Made by a program: the position numbers and the translations under genes. Shown one piece after another: positions 7,765 to 14,682 of a stretch of DNA of 20,476 nt. The stretch covers positions 1 to 20,476 of the forward strand of contig DATLEZ010000093.1 in NCBI GenBank assembly GCA_035525055.1. Direction: 5' to 3'. This DNA comes from DATEEG01 sp035525055. GTDB taxonomy: Bacteria; Actinomycetota; Acidimicrobiia; Spongiisociales; ZC4RG35. How positions within the stretch are numbered: position 1 is the stretch's first letter; the number at the start of each line of letters is the position of its first letter. The notes under the pieces are model-generated. The model was not told the origin of the DNA. It searched no databases and worked only from the letters and a program-made list of their open reading frames with translations.

Positions 7765-7790
7765 GGTTTACGTCTCCATCGCTTCGGGTA
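7765..7790 (+). promoter_or_regulatory. Candidate SigB/SigF-like promoter for the GlsB-type gene
   Basis: GGTTT (7765-7769) is followed after 16 nt by GGGTA (7786-7790). This fits the GGTTT-n15-17-GGGTA pattern known for actinobacterial SigF/SigB stress sigma factors. It lies 37 nt before the start codon of a stress-type membrane protein. A sigma-70 reading (TTTACG-n16-TACAAC) overlaps it, so factor identity is uncertain. Confidence 0.5.
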
Positions 7791-7827
7791 CAACGTGATT
7801 CGTTACGCGCACACAAGGAGAAGAGAC

Positions 7828-8085
7828 ATGGGACTGATTGTTTGGCTGATTATCGGATTGATTGCCGGGTTCGTGGCTCGGGCCGTCGTACCTGGTCGTG
7901 ATTCACTGGGCGTTCTCGGAACCATCGTTCTGGGCCTGGTCGGGTCGCTGATCGGTGGCTTCCTTGGCAACCTCTTCGTCGAGGGAAGCCTGGACATCGA
8001 AGCGGCAGGAATCATCGGTTCGATAATCGGTGCGATCGTCGCCTTGCTCGTCTATCGCAGCATGGGCAGCCGATCAACCGTCTGA
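7828..8085 (+). CDS. GlsB/YeaQ/YmgE family small membrane protein
   Basis: The 85-residue protein is almost wholly hydrophobic, with three predicted membrane helices: residues about 2-20, 29-50 and 58-77. It has the family pattern IIGLIAGFVARAVVPG near the N-terminus, then glycine-rich GTIVLGLVGSLIGGFLG and AAGIIGSIIGAIVALLVY. The family (also annotated as transglycosylase-associated) is associated with stress responses; its biochemical role is unknown. ATG 7828 has AAGGAG 7 nt upstream (7815-7820); the frame is open further upstream to 7714, but that part is not membrane-like. It is a single-gene unit with its own candidate stress promoter and a terminator. Confidence 0.88.
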   Translation: MGLIVWLIIGLIAGFVARAVVPGRDSLGVLGTIVLGLVGSLIGGFLGNLFVEGSLDIEAAGIIGSIIGAIVALLVYRSMGSRSTV

Positions 8086-8103
8086 CTTCCTCAAACCCTG
8101 ACC

Positions 8104-8132
8104 AAACCGGCTCCGGAATCCGAAGCCGGTTT
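8104..8132 (+). terminator. Intrinsic terminator between converging genes
   Basis: AAACCGGCT (8104-8112) pairs perfectly with AGCCGGTTT (8124-8132) around an 11-nt loop. The stem ends in TTT followed by GCTATCT, a weak U-tract for the + strand gene. The stem adjoins and overlaps the stop of the - strand methyltransferase gene (stop 8134-8136), so it may serve both directions. Confidence 0.75.
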
Positions 8133-8133
8133 G

Positions 8134-8865
8134 CTATCTGATGGACACCTCATAGGCGAGGATCGCCGCCGCGGCGGCCGCATTCAGGCTCTCGGTAGGA
8201 CCCGCCATCGGAATCGTGACCCGAACATCGGCCTCGGCCACCACCTCCTCAGGCAGACCGTGGGCCTCGCTTCCTATCAGCAGAGCGAGGCGCCCCGCAG
8301 GCAAGGACCTCGGGGAAGATCCTCCACCCAATACTGTCGCCACCTTGATGGCCTGGAGCGACCCGAGGTCGTCGATGGCGCCCACTCCGGTCTGAAAGTG
8401 GCCACCGGCCGCCGATCTCAGGACCTTGGGTGACCAGGGGTCGACCGAACCAGCCATCACGCCGACGTCTAGGCCGAAGGCGGCGGCGGTCCGGATCATG
8501 GTGCCGAGGTTTCCGGGGTCGGAGATCTGCCAAGCCACCAGGACGCTCCTCCCCGGATCAAGCGAGCGCTCCGGAATTTGCATCACTGCCACTGGGCTTT
8601 GAGGAGTCTGGGTCGAAGACAAGCGGCGCAACGCCTCCTCCCCCACCACAACCAGCTCAACCTCCGCCGCCCGCGCCCAGCGAGCCGAATCGGAGTCGTC
8701 CGACAGAGCAAAGATCTCGACGAGGGGAGCTCCGGCCTTCACCGCCTCCTCGACTAAGTGAGGACCCTCGAGCAAAGTCAAACGGCGGCTGCGTCGTTCC
8801 TCAGCGCGATGAAGCCGGGCTGCCTCGGCAACGCGACGGTTGCGGTGGGACAGTCCCGGCTCCAT
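8134..8865 (-). CDS. TrmH/SpoU-family RNA 2'-O-methyltransferase
   Basis: This 243-residue SPOUT-fold enzyme should transfer a methyl group from S-adenosylmethionine to a ribose 2'-OH of rRNA or tRNA. An N-terminal substrate-binding domain (RRLTLLEGPHLVEEAVKAG) precedes the three SpoU motifs: motif 1 SDPGNLGTMIRTAAAFG, motif 2 LLIGSEAHGLPEEV and motif 3 VTIPMAGPTESLNAAAAAAI, which form the knotted SAM site. The gene lies 19 nt downstream of rplT, a position often occupied by a tsnR/rlmB-like gene in Actinomycetota, which favours an rRNA target. The exact modified base is unknown. It is the last gene of the - strand block here, ending at the terminator. Confidence 0.9.
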   Translation of the reverse strand: MEPGLSHRNRRVAEAARLHRAEERRSRRLTLLEGPHLVEEAVKAGAPLVEIFALSDDSDSARWARAAEVELVVVGEEALRRLSSTQTPQSPVAVMQIPERSLDPGRSVLVAWQISDPGNLGTMIRTAAAFGLDVGVMAGSVDPWSPKVLRSAAGGHFQTGVGAIDDLGSLQAIKVATVLGGGSSPRSLPAGRLALLIGSEAHGLPEEVVAEADVRVTIPMAGPTESLNAAAAAAILAYEVSIR

Positions 8866-8884
8866 GGTCGATCCAAATGCTCGG

Positions 8885-9235
8885 TTACTTGGTCTTGGCT
8901 ACCTCGACTAGTTGGGCGAACGACTGAGGATCGCTGACTGCCATCTCCGCCAGCATCTTTCGATCGATCTCGATCTCGGCGGCCTTGAGACCGGCCATGA
9001 AGGTGCTGTAGCTCATCCCGTTCTGGCGGGCGGCGGCGTTGATGCGGGCAATCCACAGTCGGCGGAACTGTCCCTTGCGGTCACGACGGTCCTTGTAGGC
9101 GTCCTGCATCGCGTGCATGACCTGCTCGTTGGCAGTCCGAAAGCGACGGCTCCGGGCACCCTTGTAGCCCTTGGCGCGATCGAGGACCTTCTTATGGGCC
9201 TTCCTGGCCTGTACTCCGCGTTTTACACGTGCCAT
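8885..9235 (-). CDS. rplT: Large ribosomal subunit protein bL20
   Basis: The 116-residue basic protein matches bL20: MARVKRGVQARKAHKKVLDRAKGY, the IARINAAARQNGMSYSTF segment and LNRKML-like ID-RKMLAEMA near the C-terminus. It binds 23S rRNA early in 50S assembly and in several bacteria represses the infC-rpmI-rplT operon. ATG 9235 is preceded by GAGG about 9 nt upstream; the frame extends 16 codons upstream, but those are not conserved and overlap rpmI. The gap to rpmI is 10 nt. Confidence 0.97.
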   Translation of the reverse strand: MARVKRGVQARKAHKKVLDRAKGYKGARSRRFRTANEQVMHAMQDAYKDRRDRKGQFRRLWIARINAAARQNGMSYSTFMAGLKAAEIEIDRKMLAEMAVSDPQSFAQLVEVAKTK

Positions 9236-9245
9236 AGAAGGTCCC

Positions 9246-9440
9246 TCACATTCCCAGAAGTTTCTTGGCGACCTTGGCGTCACCCGGCTCGAGCTCTACA
9301 TCGCCCGACCGACGGCGGAAAGTATCGCTGCCCTTGGCGAGCTTGTAGTGGCCCTTGCCGGATTGCCTGCGCAAGAGGCGACCAGTTCCGGTCACTTTGA
9401 TCCGTTTCTTGGCCCCGCTGTGGGTCTTCATCTTTGGCAT
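9246..9440 (-). CDS. rpmI: Large ribosomal subunit protein bL35
   Basis: This short, very basic 64-residue protein has the bL35 pattern: MPKMKTHSGAKKRIKVTGTG, then the LLRRQSGKGHYKLAK segment and a C-terminal AKVAKKLLG. GAGGAG lies 6 nt before ATG 9440 and sits within the last codons of infC. infC ends with tandem stops (TAA TAG) immediately before this ATG, so the two genes are probably translationally coupled. Confidence 0.97.
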   Translation of the reverse strand: MPKMKTHSGAKKRIKVTGTGRLLRRQSGKGHYKLAKGSDTFRRRSGDVELEPGDAKVAKKLLGM

Positions 9441-9443
9441 CTA

Positions 9444-10124
9444 TTACTCCTCGCCAGGTTCATCGTTTGTTGTGTCTTCAGTTGCCGGTTCCTCGATGAC
9501 CGATTCCTCAATGATTGGGGCATCGATAACGTCCTCGATAACTGAGACGGGCTGTTCTTCGTCACTGGCTGGAATAGAGGCTTCGCTACTGTCGGGGGCG
9601 GACTCGATCTTGCGCTTGCGCCTGCTCGGCGCGATGACCATCGTCATCAGTCTCCCCTCTTGCTGAGGGTTCTGCTCGACGATCCCGTTCTCACCCACAC
9701 CCGCTGCGAGTCGGTCGAGGAGCCGCCGCCCGAATTCGGGCCGCTCCTGTTCCCGTCCCCGGAATCGAACGGTGACCTTGACCTTGTCGCCTTCGTCCAG
9801 GAAGTCCAAAGCCTTCCTGAGGTTGATCTCAAAGTCATGGTCCTCGATGCGAGGAGCCATCCGCAATTCTTTGATGACTGTTCGTTTCTGGTGCTTGCGA
9901 GCTTCGCGCTCACGTATGGATTGCTCATACTTGAACTTGCCGTAGTCCATCAAACGGCACACAGGTGGTTTGGCATCGGGAGCCACTTCCACCAGATCGA
10001 GCCCGAGCTGATCGGCCAGCCACAGGGCCTCCGACAGCTTCTTGACACCGATCTGGGACCCGTCCGGCGCCACCAGGCGCACTTCGGGTGCCCGTATGTA
10101 TCCGTTTATGCGCAGTTCAGCGAT
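9444..10124 (-). CDS. infC: Translation initiation factor IF-3, probable ATC start
   Basis: IF-3 binds the 30S subunit and checks start-codon pairing. The N-domain (ELRINGYIRAPEVRLV, then GLDLVEVAPDAKPPVCRLMDYGKF) and C-domain (KELRMAPRIEDHDFEINLRKA to GRLMTMVIAPS) are complete. I place the start at ATC 10124: a perfect AGGAGG (10132-10137) ends 7 nt upstream, and there is no nearby in-frame ATG, GTG or TTG. Known infC genes use AUU or AUC so that IF-3 limits its own synthesis. About 52 acidic residues (175-226, rich in Glu, Asp and Pro) extend past the usual end; typical IF-3 is near 180 residues. The leader carries an attenuator candidate. Confidence 0.95.
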   Translation of the reverse strand: MAELRINGYIRAPEVRLVAPDGSQIGVKKLSEALWLADQLGLDLVEVAPDAKPPVCRLMDYGKFKYEQSIREREARKHQKRTVIKELRMAPRIEDHDFEINLRKALDFLDEGDKVKVTVRFRGREQERPEFGRRLLDRLAAGVGENGIVEQNPQQEGRLMTMVIAPSRRKRKIESAPDSSEASIPASDEEQPVSVIEDVIDAPIIEESVIEEPATEDTTNDEPGEE

Positions 10125-10313
10125 GCTTCTACCTCCTGTTACAGCTACAAAAAACAGCAGGCGGTACCTGCTGCTCACAGAGAATGGACTGACCTACCAG
10201 GTAGGGTTTGCCCCTTCTGGCCGGCGTTTCGCCCTGTGGACCCGGGCTCGCCTGAGGCGGCCGGGTGGGAAGCAGCATGCCTCCGCTTGTGTTGGTTGTG
10301 GGTATCCAGTGTA
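10125..10313 (-). promoter_or_regulatory. infC leader region with candidate promoter
   Basis: Read on the - strand, TACACT (10313-10308) is a fair -10 with a weak -35 (TTCCTG, 17 bp upstream). The leader can form several hairpins: one with ACCCGG/CCGGGT enclosing CGCC/GGCG, then GGCG-AAA-CGCC, then CCTAC-CTG-GTAGG, and finally the terminator at 10173-10149. TGCTGCT near the start (10277-10271) can pair with AGCAGCA (10175-10169), which overlaps the 5' arm of the terminator, so an antiterminator is possible. This resembles autoregulated infC-rpmI-rplT leaders in principle, but I cannot match it to a described leader. Confidence 0.5.
10149..10173 (-). terminator. Intrinsic terminator/attenuator in the infC leader
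   Basis: On the - strand CAGCAGG (10173-10167), loop TACCG, CCTGCTG (10161-10155) and then six T (10154-10149) form a textbook Rho-independent terminator. It lies only 25 nt before the infC start, downstream of the candidate promoter, so it would act as an attenuator rather than a terminator for ribH alone. It could also end ribH transcription reading through. Confidence 0.8.
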
Positions 10314-10365
10314 ACGCCCTGTTCCGGGGCCAGGAACGGCCGTTGTTGTCATGAATCGATCGGGA

Positions 10366-10824
10366 TCATGAGTTGGTCGGGATCATGAGGGCGGCGGCTA
10401 CTGCCGCGGCCGCTGCTTCTGCGCCTTTGTTGCCGGGGCCCGGCTCGGAACGGTCAAGGGCCTGTTCCAGGGTGTGAGCCGCCAGGACAGCGTTGGTGAC
10501 TGGCTTGACGGCATCGAGAGCCACCCGGGTGAGTCCGGAAGCTGACTCATTGACGATGATTTCGTAGTGATCGGTCTCACCTTTGATCACCGCCCCGATC
10601 GCCACCACCGCATCGGCCTGGCGAGCGAGATGGGCTGCCGCGACCGGTAGCTCCCAGGCACCGGCAACCCTGAGGATCAAGACCCGTCCCACTCCGGAAG
10701 CTTCGAGCGCCTTGATCGCTCCATCCAGAAGCCGATCGGTTATTGCCTGGTTGAAGGTGGCGACGGCTACGCCGATCGTGAGATCGGCAGGATTGCGACC
10801 GGGCTCCAAGTCCTCAACGATCAC
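10366..10824 (-). CDS. ribH: 6,7-dimethyl-8-ribityllumazine synthase
   Basis: This enzyme condenses the ribityl-uracil from the RibD branch with 3,4-dihydroxy-2-butanone 4-phosphate from RibB to give lumazine, the substrate of RibE. The 152-residue sequence has Phe24-Asn25 of the substrate pocket, AGAWELPVAA, AIGAVIKGETDHYE with the catalytic His, and the C-terminal TLEQALDRSEPGPGNKGAEAA. The GTG start at 10824 overlaps the ribBA stop (GTGA). It is the last gene of the rib cluster; a GTTCC-n7-GGAAC hairpin follows, without a T-run. Confidence 0.96.
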   Translation of the reverse strand: MIVEDLEPGRNPADLTIGVAVATFNQAITDRLLDGAIKALEASGVGRVLILRVAGAWELPVAAAHLARQADAVVAIGAVIKGETDHYEIIVNESASGLTRVALDAVKPVTNAVLAAHTLEQALDRSEPGPGNKGAEAAAAAVAAALMIPTNS

Positions 10825-12062
10825 GAGTGCGGCTCGGCCTGTTCGGGCAGTGGGGCTGTTTCCCCATCGTATAGGTGGCCGAGCTTCGTGGCCTTGGTCT
10901 GGAGGTAACGCTCGTTCTCTGGGTTGGAAGGGATCGAGAGCGGGATCCGTTCCAGAATCGAGAGTCCGTATCCCTCGATGCCGGCTCGCTTGGTTGGATT
11001 GTTGGTCAGGAGCCGCATCGAACGCACGCCGAGGTCGTAGAGGATCTGGGCTCCGACGCCGTAGTCGCGGGCGTCAACGGGAAGACCGAGGTCCTGATTG
11101 GCTTCCACCGTGTCCCGGTCCAGGTCCTGAAGGTTGTAGGCCTCGAGCTTCTTCAGCAGTCCGATCCCGCGACCTTCGTGCCCGCGGATATAGAGGAACA
11201 CGCCGCGGCCCTCCTCGGCGATGCGAGCCATGGCTTGCTCCCGCTGGGCTCCGCAATCACATCTCCGGCTGTCGAAGACATCACCGGTCAGGCACTCGGA
11301 ATGCACCCGGACCAGGACCTCTTCACCGTCCCCGAGTTCGCCCATCACGAGGGCGAGGTGTTGACGGTCGTCGACCAGCGACAGGTATCCAACGGCCTTG
11401 AACTCACCAAACGGGGTGGGCAACCTTGCCTCGACGGCCCTGGCGACCAGTCGCTCATTCTGGCGCCGGTAGGCGATCAGGTCGGCGATGCTGCCGATAA
11501 GGAGGGTGTGCTCTTTGGCAAAGCGCTCGAGTTCGGGCAGTCGGGAGACCGTGCCGTCATCGTTCATGATCTCGGCCAGGACTCCCGCAGGGTAGAGGCC
11601 GGCCAAATTCGAGAGATCGACGGCGGCCTCGGTATGCCCGGCCCGTTTCAGTACCCCACCCGGTTCGTAGCGGAGCGGATACACGTGCCCGGGGCGGGCC
11701 AAATCCTCAACCTTGGTGTCGGGATCGATCAGGACCTGAATAGTGCGGGTGCGGTCGGCTGCCGAAATACCGGTGGTGGTGCCCTGGCGGGCATCGACAC
11801 TCACGGTGAAGGCGGTGTGCCGAACGTCGGTGCTGTGCAGAACCATCATCGGCAGCTCCAGTTCATCCAACCGCTGGCCCGTCATGGGAACGGTGAGGAT
11901 GCCGCTCGAGTGGCGGATCATGAAGCCGATTTTGGCCGGTGTGACTTGATCGGCGGCGATGATCAGATCGCCCTCGTTCTCCCGGTCGGCGTCATCGACG
12001 ACGATGACCATTTCGCCGCGGGCAATCGCCGCGACCAACTCTTCAATCGGTGCAAAACTCAT
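10821..12062 (-). CDS. ribBA: Bifunctional 3,4-dihydroxy-2-butanone-4-phosphate synthase / GTP cyclohydrolase II
   Basis: The 413-residue protein fuses both entry enzymes of riboflavin synthesis. The RibB domain (residues 1 to about 205) has the acidic metal site DDADRENEGD (23-32), RHSSGI (50-55) and GHTEAAVDL (142-150). The RibA domain (about 206-400) has the zinc ligands Cys257, Cys268 and Cys270 in SECLTGDVFDSRRCDCG, then YIRGHEGRGIGL and the NNPTKRAGIEGYGL substrate loop. RibA opens GTP to the diaminopyrimidine; RibB makes the four-carbon unit from ribulose 5-phosphate. Its ATG overlaps the ribE stop by 4 nt and its stop overlaps ribH. rpe, upstream in the same direction, makes the ribulose/xylulose 5-phosphate link. 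Confidence 0.97.
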   Translation of the reverse strand: MSFAPIEELVAAIARGEMVIVVDDADRENEGDLIIAADQVTPAKIGFMIRHSSGILTVPMTGQRLDELELPMMVLHSTDVRHTAFTVSVDARQGTTTGISAADRTRTIQVLIDPDTKVEDLARPGHVYPLRYEPGGVLKRAGHTEAAVDLSNLAGLYPAGVLAEIMNDDGTVSRLPELERFAKEHTLLIGSIADLIAYRRQNERLVARAVEARLPTPFGEFKAVGYLSLVDDRQHLALVMGELGDGEEVLVRVHSECLTGDVFDSRRCDCGAQREQAMARIAEEGRGVFLYIRGHEGRGIGLLKKLEAYNLQDLDRDTVEANQDLGLPVDARDYGVGAQILYDLGVRSMRLLTNNPTKRAGIEGYGLSILERIPLSIPSNPENERYLQTKATKLGHLYDGETAPLPEQAEPHS

Positions 12063-12652
12063 GGTTGGCGCTCCAACAGCCTCTCGATGTATTTGGCCAG
12101 GACATCAAACTCGAGGTTGACCCTATCGCCGGGTCTACGAAATCCCAGGGTTGTCACAGATATGGTGTGCGGGATCAGAGCGACCTCGAAACTATCGGGG
12201 TCGACCGAGGTTACGGTCAGGCTGACTCCGTCCACCGTGATCGACCCCTTCTCGACCACGTAACGGAGCCCGTCGGGAGGCGCGGCAATCCTGATTAGGC
12301 GGCCTTCTCCTTCTACGACGACGGTCGTGACCTCACCTGTGGCGTCGACGTGACCCTGGACGATATGGCCGTCGAATCTGCCATCGGCTCGCATGGGGCG
12401 CTCAAGGTTGACCCGGTCGCCCTCCCGGACCGACCCCAGATTGGATCGGCGAAGGGTCTCAGCAACCACGTCTGCTGTGACACCGCCCTGTCCAGCCTCG
12501 ACGGCCGTCAAACAGACGCCGTTGACGGCAATGGAGTCTCCGACTTCGAGGCCGATCGCCAGATCGCCCGCGTCGAAGACCAGTCGCCGCCCACCGTCGA
12601 GGTCGGTGATACGCCTGACTGTGCCGAGTGACTCAACGATTCCGGTGAACAT
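12059..12652 (-). CDS. ribE: Riboflavin synthase alpha subunit
   Basis: The enzyme dismutates two lumazine molecules to riboflavin and the ribityl-uracil. The 197-residue protein shows the internal duplication of the family. Barrel 1 begins MFTGIVESLGTV and contains GDSIAVNGVCLTAVE. Barrel 2 begins HIVQGHVDATGEVTTV and contains KGSITVDGVSLTV. FTGIVE is the conserved N-terminal catalytic segment. It starts 3 nt after the ribD stop and its end overlaps ribBA, so it sits in the middle of the operon. Confidence 0.97.
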   Translation of the reverse strand: MFTGIVESLGTVRRITDLDGGRRLVFDAGDLAIGLEVGDSIAVNGVCLTAVEAGQGGVTADVVAETLRRSNLGSVREGDRVNLERPMRADGRFDGHIVQGHVDATGEVTTVVVEGEGRLIRIAAPPDGLRYVVEKGSITVDGVSLTVTSVDPDSFEVALIPHTISVTTLGFRRPGDRVNLEFDVLAKYIERLLERQP

Positions 12653-12655
12653 GAG

Positions 12656-13744
12656 CTAGCGGTCGTGGCTCGCTTGCGGCCGACCCTGGGCTAGGACCCA
12701 TTCAACTCTGAGGTCTGGGCCCAATTTCATGACGTCGACAATATCGACTTCGACTGAGTCGTCGAGCGTGTTCCAGGTCCCATCAAAGAGCCCTAACCCT
12801 CTGCCTCCGGCGATTCTTCCGGCCAGGTAGAACACCCCCCGATCCACCAGCCCCTGGTTCCACAAGCTCGCCGCCAAACCGGCACCACCCTCCACCAGGA
12901 TGTCGAGATAGCCCTCGTCTCCAATGGCTCGTAGCGCTTCGTCGAGCACAGGCCGTCCGTCCGCCCCCGGGGAAACTTGAATTACTCCGGCGTTGTCGCC
13001 CAATTTTCGGGCGGCGACCAGGAGCGGTTGGCGTTGGTGGATCTTGCTCGCGCGTGGAAGGTCCCGTGCCCCGATCAGAACGATGGGGCGGGGTTGGGGG
13101 CCGGCGTAGTCGGCTATCCGGACGTTGAGTTGGGGGTCATCGGAGATCACCGTTCCGGCCCCGACCATCACGGCATCGAACTGTGATCGAAGGCGTTGGC
13201 CGTCGTCGCGGGCAGCCTCCCCGGTCATCCATTGCGAGGAGCGATCGGACGCTGCCAGTTGGCCGTCAAGAGTGAGGGCAGCCTTCAGAGTTACCCGGGA
13301 CCGCCCGGTCCGGCGATGGTGAAAATAGGCGGGGTCGAGCGCCTCGGCCTCAGCTGCCAGCACGCCTTCCTCGACCGTGATTCCGTGGCGCCGCAACGAG
13401 GCGATGCCTTCGCCGGCCACACGGGCATCGGGATCAACCGCACCGACCACGACCCGCGCTACGCCCGCCGCGACCAGCACATCGACACAGGGAGGGGTCC
13501 GGCCCTGGAAGGTGCAGGGTTCGAGAGTCACTATCACGGTCCCGCCTCGTGAGGCTGCCCCAGCCCCGTCAAGGGCCACGGCTTCAGCGTGGGGGTGTCC
13601 GGGACCGACGTGTGAACCCTGGCCAATCACTTCTCCATCCGGGTCCAGGACGATTGCCCCGACCCGGGGATTGGGGTGGGTGCGGTGGGCCGCTGCCAGT
13701 TCGAACGCCCGGCGCATATGGGCGGTGTCGTCCTGACGACTCAA
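12656..13744 (-). CDS. ribD: Bifunctional diaminohydroxyphosphoribosylaminopyrimidine deaminase / 5-amino-6-(5-phosphoribosylamino)uracil reductase
   Basis: RibD carries out the second and third steps of riboflavin synthesis. Counting from TTG 13744 (362 residues), the deaminase domain has HPNPRVGAIV (23-32), the zinc His52 in HAE, and Cys77 and Cys86 in EPCTFQGRTPPC. The reductase domain follows, from about residue 150 (RVTLKAALTLDGQLA, SQWMTGEAARDD, then ILVEGGAGLAASL). TTG 13744 is preferred because AGGTGA is just upstream and the preceding residues match other RibD N-termini; ATG 13717 is the alternative. It follows the response regulator gene by 8 nt. No FMN riboswitch was recognised upstream. 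Confidence 0.95.
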   Translation of the reverse strand: MSRQDDTAHMRRAFELAAAHRTHPNPRVGAIVLDPDGEVIGQGSHVGPGHPHAEAVALDGAGAASRGGTVIVTLEPCTFQGRTPPCVDVLVAAGVARVVVGAVDPDARVAGEGIASLRRHGITVEEGVLAAEAEALDPAYFHHRRTGRSRVTLKAALTLDGQLAASDRSSQWMTGEAARDDGQRLRSQFDAVMVGAGTVISDDPQLNVRIADYAGPQPRPIVLIGARDLPRASKIHQRQPLLVAARKLGDNAGVIQVSPGADGRPVLDEALRAIGDEGYLDILVEGGAGLAASLWNQGLVDRGVFYLAGRIAGGRGLGLFDGTWNTLDDSVEVDIVDVMKLGPDLRVEWVLAQGRPQASHDR

Positions 13745-13752
13745 GCAGTCAC

Positions 13753-14682
13753 CTAGTTGGTGCGACGGTCGATCTCGAAGGACGAGCCGGTCCGCTTCTT
13801 GGCGAACTCTTTCATCTCCACCGCAATCGCCGAAGCTTCCCACTGGGACGCGATCGGGCGATGGACATTGGTGACAACGCCAAGGGAGATGGACACCATT
13901 GGGAAGGCGTACCTCTCGCCGCGTCGATCAATGACTTCGATGTAGCCGCGGAGAGCATCGGCGGTGTCGTAGTAGTCGAGAATTCCATCGTCGAAGCGGT
14001 CGATGACACGCTTGCAATACTCCTCGGCGCGCTCGGCCGTCACCAGAGCAACGAAGTCGTCTCCACCGATGTGGCCAACGAAGGCATCCATCTCGCCGAT
14101 CTCGTCGGTGGCGGCGCCCAGGCAGCGGGCACAGAACCGGATCACCTCGTCGCCTCTCATAAATCCGTAGTGATCGTTGAAGGCTTTGAAGTTGTCGAGG
14201 TCGCAGTGGACGAGGGCAAATGGAGCACCGGTCCCGATCCGGGTCTCGATCTCCTGGCCGATCCGGAAGTTGCCCGGCAACCCGGTCAGAGGGGAGAGGT
14301 CACGGGCAGCCTGGGTGCGACGCAAGACAGCCTTGACCCGGGCCACCAGTTCGCTGATGTCGAAGGGCTTGGTGATGTAGTCGTCGGCTCCCAGTTCCAG
14401 GCCTCGAACCCGATCCTCGGGGAGTCCGCGGGCGGTGAGGAGGATGACCGAGGTGTTGCCGGTGGTGCCGTGGGCCCGGATCCGGCGGAGGGCGGTCAGT
14501 CCGTCCATCCTGGGCATCATGATGTCGAGCAAGATCAATTGGGGCGGATCGACCATGGCTTTATCGACGGCTTCCCGTCCGTCCTCGGCAGTGTCGACGT
14601 CGTAGCCCTCGAGCTCGAGGTTGATCTTGACCACCTGGAGGATGTCAGGGTCGTCGTCGACCACCAGAATCCGCTCACTCAT
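13753..14682 (-). CDS. Response regulator with GGDEF output domain (predicted diguanylate cyclase)
   Basis: The 309-residue protein starts with a complete receiver domain: acidic pocket Asp9-Asp11, phospho-acceptor Asp53 in LLLDIMMPRMDG, Thr83 and Lys105 in TKPF. The C-terminal half is a GGDEF domain with LTGLPGN (132-138), DLDNFKAFNDHYGF (161-174) and the active-site loop GGDDF (206-210). GGDDF is an accepted variant, so c-di-GMP synthesis from two GTP is likely, but no RxxD inhibitory site is present: EMDA occupies that place. No sensor kinase is nearby. ATG 14682 overlaps the rpe stop (ATGA), and the gene ends 8 nt before ribD, so it is co-transcribed with metabolic genes. A TTG at 14694 is less likely. 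Confidence 0.9.
   Translation of the reverse strand: MSERILVVDDDPDILQVVKINLELEGYDVDTAEDGREAVDKAMVDPPQLILLDIMMPRMDGLTALRRIRAHGTTGNTSVILLTARGLPEDRVRGLELGADDYITKPFDISELVARVKAVLRRTQAARDLSPLTGLPGNFRIGQEIETRIGTGAPFALVHCDLDNFKAFNDHYGFMRGDEVIRFCARCLGAATDEIGEMDAFVGHIGGDDFVALVTAERAEEYCKRVIDRFDDGILDYYDTADALRGYIEVIDRRGERYAFPMVSISLGVVTNVHRPIASQWEASAIAVEMKEFAKKRTGSSFEIDRRTN

Noticed and set aside
10125..10178. Upstream extension of infC to an alternative start at 10178
   Set aside because: The extension would run through the terminator's U-run and the AGGAGG site and lacks similarity to IF-3; the ATC start is better supported.
10875..12263. 462-codon + strand frame over ribBA and ribE
   Set aside because: It is the antisense shadow of two unmistakable riboflavin genes and has no family resemblance or ribosome site.
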